A DNA stretch of 9,580 nucleotides from the NCBI GenBank assembly GCA_025356715.1, contig JANXRU010000129.1, positions 1 to 9,580 on the forward strand, given 5' to 3'. Below, in pieces: positions 1 to 7,181 of this stretch; positions within the stretch are counted from its first letter, which is position 1; each line of letters opens with the position of its first letter. The position numbers and the translations under genes are program-made. Origin of the DNA: Bacteroidota bacterium. Lineage in GTDB: Bacteria > Bacteroidota > Bacteroidia > B-17B0 > B-17BO. The notes under the pieces are model-generated. The model was not told the DNA's origin. It saw only the letters and a list, made by a program, of their open reading frames with translations, and searched no databases.

Positions 1-557
1 CAGAAACTTGTTGGTACGTAAACGGGCAAAAAAAATATGAGAAGAAATATATTGAATACAATCTATCTTTTGACAGCATTCAGGGTGCGTTCGATAACAA
101 ACCAATTGGGCCAAATAAATATTGGGACGACAAAGGTAATGAACTAACAGAAGAGCCTGATGACAGAATCCAAAGGATAAATGTTTTCGGTTTACCAATG
201 CAAGTAAACACTTCACCATTTAAAGAAAAATATCCTAGCATAGTTCCATATGATATTATCAAAGACTCTCCTGACTATGATAACACAATGACGGCATTGC
301 AAAATAAAATTTATACAACAACCAATAAAAGCAATATTTGCAAATGCACATTAGGAGAAATCTATGTGGGCTTCGTAATTACTGCGGAAGGTAACATTGA
401 AAATGTTGTTTCCTCCTCAAGTACAGACAATTGTTACACTTCTGTTTTCGTTGAGGCAATTAAAAAACTTGGGCATTGGACTCCTGCAAAAATCGACGAA
501 AAAAATGTAGCTATACTTGTTTCTATGGCTCTTAAAATTGAAAACCTGAAACAATAA
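1..557 (+). CDS. MORN_2-repeat protein with C-terminal TonB-like domain (5' partial)
   Basis: The reading frame is open from base 3 to the TAA at 555-557, giving 184 visible residues. It enters from the left edge, so the true start is outside; the ATG at 198 is an internal Met. Visible residues 1-48 look like the MORN_2 repeats of YwqK-type proteins: WYVNGQKKYEKKY, then GPNKYWDDKGNEL. Residues about 118-180 resemble a TonB C-terminal domain: a strand with YVGFVITAEGNIENV, a helix ending in AIKKLGHWTPAKID (the W-x-PA signature), and a last strand. In Bacteroidota this domain occurs in TonB energy transducers and in many periplasmic proteins with no membrane anchor; the anchor, if any, would lie off-window. 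Two Cys (CKC, residues 113-115) precede the TonB-like domain. The gene converges with the nuclease gene, 99 bp away. The TonB-like call is fairly sure, the MORN call moderate, and the cellular role unknown. Confidence 0.72.
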   Translation, partial: ETCWYVNGQKKYEKKYIEYNLSFDSIQGAFDNKPIGPNKYWDDKGNELTEEPDDRIQRINVFGLPMQVNTSPFKEKYPSIVPYDIIKDSPDYDNTMTALQNKIYTTTNKSNICKCTLGEIYVGFVITAEGNIENVVSSSSTDNCYTSVFVEAIKKLGHWTPAKIDEKNVAILVSMALKIENLKQ

Positions 558-656
558 GAAACGAGACTTAACTTTGTGCCGCCACTAGTGAGGTAATACA
601 TAATTACTCAAGCTTTACAGACAACAAGCCAATTTATAAAAAAATCATTATGTTTT
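558..656. other. Convergent intergenic spacer with weak imperfect hairpin
   Basis: This 99-bp stretch separates two convergent genes. The only structure seen is an imperfect inverted repeat at 589-610: TGAG, one unpaired G, TAAT, a five-base loop, then ATTACTCA. It gives an eight-pair stem with one bulge and no T-run directly after it on either strand. An A-run at 639-645 reads as T on the minus strand, but it lies before the hairpin in that direction. It could be a weak shared terminator; the evidence is thin. No ORF or RNA gene was recognised. Confidence 0.3.
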
Positions 657-3515
657 CTAAACATTACAAATAGCTGCATAAGCACAGTATTCGCAGGCTT
701 GTAAATCTTCGGTTTGTATGAAAGACGTTTTTCCATCAATCATTTTTTGAATTTCAATCATTAAACGAGTTTCAAATTCCGCTAAAAGTTCGTCGGTGAA
801 ATTTAAAATCTCCGCATTACGACTGGTATTTTCTAAAATAAATCGCGGCGTATCTTCAAACTTTTTGAAAGGAATAATACATGGTCTTAATTGTTCCACT
901 TGAGCAATGTTGTTTTTTACAGCCAGCCACGCATACATAAATAATTGCAACATTTTATTATAATCGCCATCCGAAAATAACAAATCGAAATCAATAAACT
1001 TAAATTTATCAGTAGTTTTTACAGACGATTTATAATCAATTACTCTGATATGATTTCCTAATTTATCAATTCTATCAGCGGAACCTTTGATATAAACAGG
1101 CGTCTGAACACCTTTAATATCAATTGTTACCGTGGAAATCATTGTTTTTTCTAAATCAATGATGCTTAGTAATTCATTGGTTTTTACTGATTGGTTAATT
1201 AATTTAATATCGGATTTTACTAATTTATTAACATACTCGTAAAGCACTTTACGTTGCAAAAAATTCTTACCAAACTGGCTTTCTTTTTGACTAAAATACG
1301 TTTGAAAAATAGTATCAACAGTTTCGTTTGTTTGCGTTAATGCTAATTTTAAATCATCTGTTTTTAATACACGACCAATGTATGGGATATATAATTTTTC
1401 TAAAGCCTCATGTAAAATAGAACCTTGGGTATTAGCTTCTGCATTTTCTTCAACATCCTCTGTTTCTTTTATACCAGCACCATATCTAAAAAAGAAACGT
1501 AGGGCACAATCTTTATGGGTAATTAAGGCAGAAGGACTTAAGCCACTATACTCATCATTGGTGGTGAGTTTTTTTATAATCGGAATTAAATTAACATCTG
1601 TTTTTGGAATTTCAATTATATTACGTGTGCTTGCAGGAAGTGAACCGCCACTCAACATTTTTTCTGTAATGATGTGTTTTGGGTTATATTTTTCTAATTC
1701 AAATTGCAATTGGGTTATGAATCTGCTTTTTTCGCCAGAACCCAATGCACTATGCTCTGTATTGTAGGTTAATAAAACATTTGTTGCGCGTTGCAATAGT
1801 CGGTAAAAGTGATAGGCATACACCGCGTCTTTATCGCCATACAATGGCATTTGATGAAAGCGTTTTAAATCATTTGGAATAAAAGAATTAGTTGATTTAC
1901 CAGATGGAAGAACGCCTTCATTGACTCCTAATATCATCACGTTTTCAAAATCAAGGGTTCGGGTTTCTAATACACCCATAATTTGCAAGCCTTGTAAAGG
2001 CTCACCAATAAAAGGAACAGAGGCTGTACCAATAATTTGCTTATATAAACTTTTTAAGGTTTGTAAGGATTCTAAATAATGATGTGTAGTAATAAGATCT
2101 TGTAAACGATTAAAATATTTAGTGAACACATGTAAATATTCATTTTCAGTAGGAGATATTTTTAAAATTTCATTTTCCGAAGTATTAAATACTTCAATTA
2201 CCTGAGAAATAGATTTAATACCTTGAGAGGAATTAGTCCATTGTTCGAATAAGTGCGCGATGTATTTATAATTATCTTCGAATAATGTCGCCAAAACTGA
2301 AGCGTTTATCCATACATAATTTTTATCAATGATACGTTGGATGATGGCTTGTAATTTAATATTTGGTTCAAAGCCTTGGTAATATTGCTTAAACAAAGTG
2401 TTTTGTAAAATTTTAAAAACATCTGCAAAATAAAAACTTTTGGAGTTACCCGTTTTTTGAGTAGAATGATGCAAGCTAATTAAATTATCTACCAAATCAT
2501 AAATAGGTGTATATCTTAATGGATACTCCATTGTGATATTGACATACTGTACTTCTTTAGGTAACAGGTTTAAAATAGGAAATAACAAACTTTCATCAGC
2601 CAATACAATGGCTGTTTTACTTAATGATTTCCCTTCAGTTATCCATTGCTTCAATTGGTTCGCAACTACTTGCGCTTGTCCCATTTGTTTTGGAACAGCA
2701 ACAATATCGATGTGTTTAGAGATTTCTTTAAAATAATTTCCTATATAATTTTTAGTATCTAACCAGTTATTCGTAAAATTTCTACGCAAAAATAAACCAG
2801 CTTCGTATTCGTTATTATTTACATAATAGGTATCGCCGTCCCAAATAATGTTTGCTTTTTTTTGTTTCACTAAGTCAGAAAAAATAATAGTCTCCGCATT
2901 GTTTAGTGCATTAAATCCAGCAATTACGATATTTGAAAATTGATTAATATATGCAGATTCTTGATAATGCTCCACTGCCTTACGATACATTAAACCTTGA
3001 TAAGCTTGTTTTTTTTGAAGTAAGTTTTGTGTAAACACTTCGTATATAGTGCCCATTAAAAACATAAAATTGCAATACTCTTCTTGTGTAGTCGTTAGCT
3101 TTTCGGCACTCAACGACCAGTTTTCGAGTACTTTTATTTCTTTCAATTCCTGATACAATACTTTTGTATCCACCAAATAACGATCAGCTTCATTAAAATC
3201 CTGAAGCATTAAATTTCCCCATTTAGCAAAGGAATCGAAAGGTTCGGCTTTTTCTTTTAAAACAGAAGTATAGGCAACATACAACTCACAAATTAAATCA
3301 ATGCTATCTGCATGTTGTAAGCCTGATAATTGAGCCACTAAATCTTCGGCACTAATAATAGTAGGTAACCAAATCGTTTTATTAAACGCTTTAGCTAAAT
3401 GTTGTTTTAAATATAAAGCGCCCCGCTTGTTAGGTAATACAATACATAGTTTATCCGTATCATGTTGATGATGCTCGAAAATATAGTTTGCTAATAGATT
3501 AAGAAATGGGGTCAT
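657..3515 (-). CDS. AddB-like PD-(D/E)XK nuclease with inactive helicase fold and Fe-S cysteines
   Basis: This complete 952-residue protein is expected to act in the cytoplasm as the nuclease/scaffold subunit of an AddAB-type double-strand-break resection enzyme. The N-terminal part is a degenerate SF1 helicase: it opens near CIVLPNKRGALYLKQHL (residues 24-40) and has no Walker A GxGKT/S. NITMEYPLRYTP (from 326) and VMILGVNEGVLP (G530 in GVNEG) match conserved parts of the AddB helicase fold. The C-terminal nuclease shows the RecB pattern: H702 in GSILHEAL, D814 in GSADRID, D827 and K829 in VIDYKSS, then a QLFMYAWLA segment. The 13-residue gap from D814 to D827 equals that of the RecB catalytic Asp residues. 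C670 with C941, C944 and C950 (C-x2-C-x5-C) matches the 4Fe-4S pattern of AddB. The ATG has an A/T-rich leader without Shine-Dalgarno. It is shorter than Bacillus AddB (about 1,160), and no helicase partner is adjacent. The family call is sure; the pathway is inferred. Confidence 0.9.
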   Translation of the reverse strand: MTPFLNLLANYIFEHHQHDTDKLCIVLPNKRGALYLKQHLAKAFNKTIWLPTIISAEDLVAQLSGLQHADSIDLICELYVAYTSVLKEKAEPFDSFAKWGNLMLQDFNEADRYLVDTKVLYQELKEIKVLENWSLSAEKLTTTQEEYCNFMFLMGTIYEVFTQNLLQKKQAYQGLMYRKAVEHYQESAYINQFSNIVIAGFNALNNAETIIFSDLVKQKKANIIWDGDTYYVNNNEYEAGLFLRRNFTNNWLDTKNYIGNYFKEISKHIDIVAVPKQMGQAQVVANQLKQWITEGKSLSKTAIVLADESLLFPILNLLPKEVQYVNITMEYPLRYTPIYDLVDNLISLHHSTQKTGNSKSFYFADVFKILQNTLFKQYYQGFEPNIKLQAIIQRIIDKNYVWINASVLATLFEDNYKYIAHLFEQWTNSSQGIKSISQVIEVFNTSENEILKISPTENEYLHVFTKYFNRLQDLITTHHYLESLQTLKSLYKQIIGTASVPFIGEPLQGLQIMGVLETRTLDFENVMILGVNEGVLPSGKSTNSFIPNDLKRFHQMPLYGDKDAVYAYHFYRLLQRATNVLLTYNTEHSALGSGEKSRFITQLQFELEKYNPKHIITEKMLSGGSLPASTRNIIEIPKTDVNLIPIIKKLTTNDEYSGLSPSALITHKDCALRFFFRYGAGIKETEDVEENAEANTQGSILHEALEKLYIPYIGRVLKTDDLKLALTQTNETVDTIFQTYFSQKESQFGKNFLQRKVLYEYVNKLVKSDIKLINQSVKTNELLSIIDLEKTMISTVTIDIKGVQTPVYIKGSADRIDKLGNHIRVIDYKSSVKTTDKFKFIDFDLLFSDGDYNKMLQLFMYAWLAVKNNIAQVEQLRPCIIPFKKFEDTPRFILENTSRNAEILNFTDELLAEFETRLMIEIQKMIDGKTSFIQTEDLQACEYCAYAAICNV

Positions 3516-3577
3516 ACTAATTTTAAAAGTATGAATTATTCGTGATGTATTAGGACAAAAACATTAACATAGTAACA

Positions 3578-3607
3578 AACAAAAACGGCTCGCTAAAAGC
3601 GAGCCGT
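3578..3607 (-). terminator. Rho-independent terminator of the efflux operon
   Basis: A perfect 10-bp stem (3585-3594 paired with 3598-3607, ACGGCTCGCT / AGCGAGCCGT) has a three-base loop and is GC-rich, unlike its AT-rich surroundings. Read on the minus strand it is followed at once by TTTTTGTTTG. It begins 10 bases past the TAG of the RND pump gene, so it should end that transcript. The plus strand has no T-run after the stem, so it works in one direction only. It also separates the pump operon from the nuclease gene downstream, which must therefore have its own promoter in the remaining 60 bases or so; I could not see a clear TTTG / TAnnTTTG Bacteroidota promoter there. Confidence 0.9.
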
Positions 3608-3617
3608 ATCATAGAGA

Positions 3618-6600
3618 CTATCTATCTAAATTTCCGTAATCTAATTTTTTACGTTGTATAGACAATATGATTGTACAAACAAGAACAAAAAACGGAATAT
3701 ACATCATAGCTTTTGGTAATGAGTAATGTTCTAAAATAACTTCGGCTTTGCGTTTCAAACGCTCTGCAATTAAATACATTCCCGGTACTAACAATAAAGT
3801 TAATAATGTAGCGAAAGATAAACCAAAAATCATCGTCCAACTTAAAGGGCCCCAAAACACGGAATTGTCTCCGCCAAAATGGATATGAGGTGTTCCATGA
3901 GCTAATAAACTTTCAAAATCAATATTTAAACCAACTGCTAATGGTATTAATCCAAGAATAGCAGCAACAGCTGTTAATATAACTGGAGTCATACGAGTTC
4001 GTCCAGCATCTAAAATAGCATCGTATAGGTTAACACCTCTGTGACGCTCTTCTTCAGCAAATTCAACTAAGAGTATACCATTCCTTACTACAATTCCAGC
4101 TAAAGCAACAATTCCTAAAAGAGTCATAATAATACTGATATCCATTTTAAAAATACCAACGCCTAATAACACACCAATAACACTTAAAACTATTTCTGAT
4201 AAAATAATAATTGGCTTACCAATGGAATTAAATTGAATAACCAATACCAATAAAATAATACCAATTGCAGTCATCATGGCTCCACCCAAAAACGCACCCG
4301 TTTCAGCTTGCTCTTCTTGTTGACCAGTAAATTTAACTTCTACGGCTCCTGTAGGCCTGTAACCTTTAGCTGCAATTTCTAACGCAGCTACTACATTATT
4401 TGCATTAAAGCCTTCAAGCACATCAGATGATAAGGATATGACACGTTTATTTTGTTTACGTTTAATCCCTCCATATGTATTTTCATAACGTATATCACAA
4501 AAAGATGACAGTGGCACTGACCTCAACATTCCTCCCATATTCATATCTCTAAACGTTACCTTAATATTTTTTATTTGCTCTGCATTTGTACGTTGACTAT
4601 ATGCATAACGCAATTGTATAGGATACTCATCATTAGCATCTCTAAATTTACTAGGGTTATCTATTCCAAAAACCGCTTTACGAATTTCCATCGCTAATTG
4701 TACCGTTGATATACCTTCGCGATTAGCGCGCTCTCTATCAATATCAAAAACTATTTCAGGTTTATTGTCCACAAAATCCGTTTTCAGTTCAGCAACTCCT
4801 GGTACCTCTGCCTTTTCTAAAAAAGCTTTCAATGATCTTGCATTACTAACTAACTCTTCAAATTTATCACCTTTAATTTCGATGTTAATCGCTTTTGCAA
4901 CTGGTGGTCCCGCTTGCTCTTTGTTAGCAGTAATTTCTGCTCCAGCAATGTTCCAATTATTCGTTTGCAATTTTTTCAAATATTCCATGGTACTTTCTCC
5001 ATGACGTTCACTGAATTCACAAAAGTTAATCGCAATTTTCCCACGATTAGAATATGAACTTTGATCTTCATCTTGAGGATCAGTAACACCAATGGTTACA
5101 TTCGTTATCATCGACGAAACAATGGGGTTATTTTCACCAACAATAACATTCACTTTTTCTTCTACTAACTTCATCACCTCATTAGTTTTACGAGGATCTG
5201 TTCCTTCGGGCAGCTTCACATAAACAAAAATATTATTTGGATCGCCTTGCGGAAAAAACACAACATTGGGTGAGCGAACTTTCATTAAAAAAACAGAAAA
5301 TATTAATAAACCAATCGTATACGCCAATAACATATACGGGCGTTTTAGTCCCCATACTAATATATTAGTATAGCCTCTTTGGACAGCTGGCCATATTTTT
5401 GTTTGAAAATTTTCGATGACTTTATATAAAAACAAGCGATGAAATAACATAAATAATCCGAAGAAAATCATTAAATTACCAAAAGCAATGTGACCAGTTG
5501 CATAACATATTACTGCAACAATAGCGTACACAATTAAACGTAATATAGCCTTGCGATTTATTTTACCATAATTTTTAAATTCTTCTTGATGCGGTTTCAT
5601 AAAATCAACAGCAAAAACTGGGTTGATAATATAAGCCACAAACAAAGAAGCAAGCAAGGTTACGATTAAAGTAATTGGCAAATAAAACATAAACTTACCA
5701 ATAATACCGGGCCAAAATGCTAAAGGAATAAATGGCGCAAGCGTTGTAATGGTTCCGCTTAATACAGGTAAAAAAACTTCTCCTGCGGCCATTTTTGCTG
5801 CCGTTTTAATATCTCGTTTTCCGTTATCAAACAATCGATGTGTATTTTCTATCACCACAATAGCATCATCAACCACAATACCAAGCGCGAGTAAAAAACC
5901 AAAGAGAACAATCATGTTCATAGTAAAGCCCATGCTTGGCATAAATATAAAAGCAATAAACATGGATAACGGAACAGACAAAGCGACAAATAATGCATTT
6001 GTAACACCCATAAAAAACATTAAAATAACAGTTACTAAAATGAATCCAATAATAATCGTATTAATTAAATCATGTAGAGTTAATTTTGTTTTATCTGATT
6101 GATCAGCGGTGATTTTAACATCTATATTAGAAGGAAATTCAGTCTGTTTCAATTCTTCAATCGCCTTTTTTATTTTATCTGACGCTGAAATTAAATTTTC
6201 TCCAGCACGTTTAATAACATTTAAAGTGATCACATTTTTCCCACTTAATCGCGCATAACTTTCTGTTTCTCGATTTGTATCTACAACTTGCGCAAAGTCT
6301 TTTAAATAAAGTCTGGCACCAGACTGAGAAGAAATTACTAGATTTTTTAATTCATCAATATTTTTAAACTCATTTTTTATACTGATAGTTCGTTTTGTTC
6401 CATCCATTGGAATTTGTCCACCACTAATCGTTACATTTTCACTCCCAATAGCCCGTTCTAAATCTTGCATACCAAGTTGAAGAGCTTGCATTTTATACAT
6501 ATCTAAATTCACTTGAATTTCACGATCAGGAGCACCAACCATCTTTACTTCCGTAATTTCTTTTAGACCCTCAATTCTATCTTTTAAATCATCAGCATAT

Positions 6601-7079
6601 TCTTTTAATTTCGGTAAATCCATATCACCAGCTATGTTAATATACATAATTGGTAATTCAGAAAAGGCTAACTCTTTAACAAAGGGCTGACGCGTTAATG
6701 CTTGTGGTAAGTCAGATTTGGCTTCATCAACTTTATCCTTAACAGATTGACGTGCTTTATCAATTGCAATATTTGTGTTAAATTCAACTGTAATTAACGA
6801 TACATCTTGCATTGAATTACTCGTCAATTTTTTAACACCTGGGATTGATTTTAATTTTTTTTCTAAAGGTTTAGTAATTGTGTTTTCAATATTACTTGGC
6901 GAGTTACCAGCATACACAGTACTAATAAAAAATTTAGGTACAACAATATCTGGAAAACTTTCTTTAGGTATATCCATATATGATTTTATACCCCATAAAG
7001 TAATAATAAACATCACTATGTATATAGCCGTTTTATTTTCGATAGCCCATGAGCTAGGTTTAAATTGTTTGAAATCCAT
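3618..7079 (-). CDS. RND efflux pump, inner-membrane permease subunit (AcrB/HAE1-like)
   Basis: This 1,153-residue inner-membrane proton/drug antiporter is the energised part of a tripartite pump. The N-terminus is typical: TM1 near 16-34, then the periplasmic porter domain starting IPKESFPDIVVP. TM4 carries the proton-relay pair D404-D405 in GIVVDDAIVVIEN, equivalent to AcrB D407/D408. TM10 has GIVVRNGILLVEFA, with R999 where AcrB has K940. TM11 keeps R1029 and T1036 (AcrB R971 and T978, same spacing). This relay favours a proton-driven multidrug-type pump over a CusA-like metal pump, but the substrate is unknown. Three departures from AcrB (1,049 residues) explain the greater length: two hydrophobic segments at about 511-528 and 533-552 between TM6 and TM7, a longer TM11-TM12 loop (about 1049-1078), and a hydrophobic C-terminal segment at 1124-1141. 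It is the last gene of the operon, 102 bp after the adaptor gene and just before a strong terminator. Confidence 0.95.
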   Translation of the reverse strand: MDFKQFKPSSWAIENKTAIYIVMFIITLWGIKSYMDIPKESFPDIVVPKFFISTVYAGNSPSNIENTITKPLEKKLKSIPGVKKLTSNSMQDVSLITVEFNTNIAIDKARQSVKDKVDEAKSDLPQALTRQPFVKELAFSELPIMYINIAGDMDLPKLKEYADDLKDRIEGLKEITEVKMVGAPDREIQVNLDMYKMQALQLGMQDLERAIGSENVTISGGQIPMDGTKRTISIKNEFKNIDELKNLVISSQSGARLYLKDFAQVVDTNRETESYARLSGKNVITLNVIKRAGENLISASDKIKKAIEELKQTEFPSNIDVKITADQSDKTKLTLHDLINTIIIGFILVTVILMFFMGVTNALFVALSVPLSMFIAFIFMPSMGFTMNMIVLFGFLLALGIVVDDAIVVIENTHRLFDNGKRDIKTAAKMAAGEVFLPVLSGTITTLAPFIPLAFWPGIIGKFMFYLPITLIVTLLASLFVAYIINPVFAVDFMKPHQEEFKNYGKINRKAILRLIVYAIVAVICYATGHIAFGNLMIFFGLFMLFHRLFLYKVIENFQTKIWPAVQRGYTNILVWGLKRPYMLLAYTIGLLIFSVFLMKVRSPNVVFFPQGDPNNIFVYVKLPEGTDPRKTNEVMKLVEEKVNVIVGENNPIVSSMITNVTIGVTDPQDEDQSSYSNRGKIAINFCEFSERHGESTMEYLKKLQTNNWNIAGAEITANKEQAGPPVAKAINIEIKGDKFEELVSNARSLKAFLEKAEVPGVAELKTDFVDNKPEIVFDIDRERANREGISTVQLAMEIRKAVFGIDNPSKFRDANDEYPIQLRYAYSQRTNAEQIKNIKVTFRDMNMGGMLRSVPLSSFCDIRYENTYGGIKRKQNKRVISLSSDVLEGFNANNVVAALEIAAKGYRPTGAVEVKFTGQQEEQAETGAFLGGAMMTAIGIILLVLVIQFNSIGKPIIILSEIVLSVIGVLLGVGIFKMDISIIMTLLGIVALAGIVVRNGILLVEFAEEERHRGVNLYDAILDAGRTRMTPVILTAVAAILGLIPLAVGLNIDFESLLAHGTPHIHFGGDNSVFWGPLSWTMIFGLSFATLLTLLLVPGMYLIAERLKRKAEVILEHYSLPKAMMYIPFFVLVCTIILSIQRKKLDYGNLDR

Positions 7080-7181
7080 TTTTAATTAGTTTTTAATGTT
7101 TAGTATTTAGTGTTTGATAGGATATTATTCTTCTAGTATATAATTATTAAAAACTAAACACCAAGAACTTATCACTAAAAA
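7080..7181. repeat. Adaptor-pump spacer with 12-bp inverted repeat and TTTAGT iterations
   Basis: This 102-bp spacer lies within the operon. It holds a perfect 12-bp inverted repeat, TTAGTTTTTAAT at 7086-7097 and its complement at 7146-7157, with 48 bases between the arms. The left half also has loose tandem copies of a TTTAGT-like unit (TTTAGTATTTAGTGTTT, 7099-7115), and the right half has the complementary sense (ACTAAACACC, ATCACTAAAA). The result looks like a decayed, partly palindromic AT-rich repeat. It could fold in the mRNA just before the pump's start codon, but no T-run follows the arms, so a terminator is unlikely. Chance in AT-rich DNA is possible. Confidence 0.45.

Noticed and set aside
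80..262. 60-residue minus-strand ORF
   Set aside because: It lies wholly opposite the TonB-like gene, resembles no family known to me, and is a shadow frame.
198..557. A 119-residue gene starting at the ATG at 198
   Set aside because: The same frame is open back to base 3 and the earlier codons encode plausible repeat-protein sequence, so this ATG is internal to a gene entering from the left.
583..590. Palindrome CACTAGTG as a possible operator
   Set aside because: It is a single eight-base palindrome between convergent gene ends, where no promoter is expected.
1378..1767. 129-residue plus-strand ORF opposite the nuclease gene
   Set aside because: It is an antisense shadow of a well-supported coding region whose motifs fall in the minus-strand frame; its composition is not protein-like.
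2533..2736. 67-residue plus-strand ORF opposite the nuclease gene
   Set aside because: It is an antisense shadow of the helicase-like part of the nuclease gene.
3516..3577. Bacteroidota-type promoter (TTTG / TAnnTTTG) for the nuclease gene
   Set aside because: TTTG and TAATG-type fragments are present on the minus strand, but none has the expected spacing, so no promoter is called although one must lie near.
3649..3855. 68-residue minus-strand ORF within the 3' end of the pump gene
   Set aside because: It overlaps the pump gene in another frame, and the pump frame carries the recognisable TM12 region.
4765..5004. 79-residue plus-strand ORF opposite the pump gene
   Set aside because: It is an antisense shadow of the periplasmic domain of the pump.
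5749..6102. 117-residue plus-strand ORF opposite the pump gene
   Set aside because: It is an antisense shadow of the TM2-TM5 region, where the reverse complement of membrane-segment codons stays open by chance.
6775..7089. 104-residue plus-strand ORF opposite the start of the pump gene
   Set aside because: It is an antisense shadow of the pump N-terminus with no recognisable motif.
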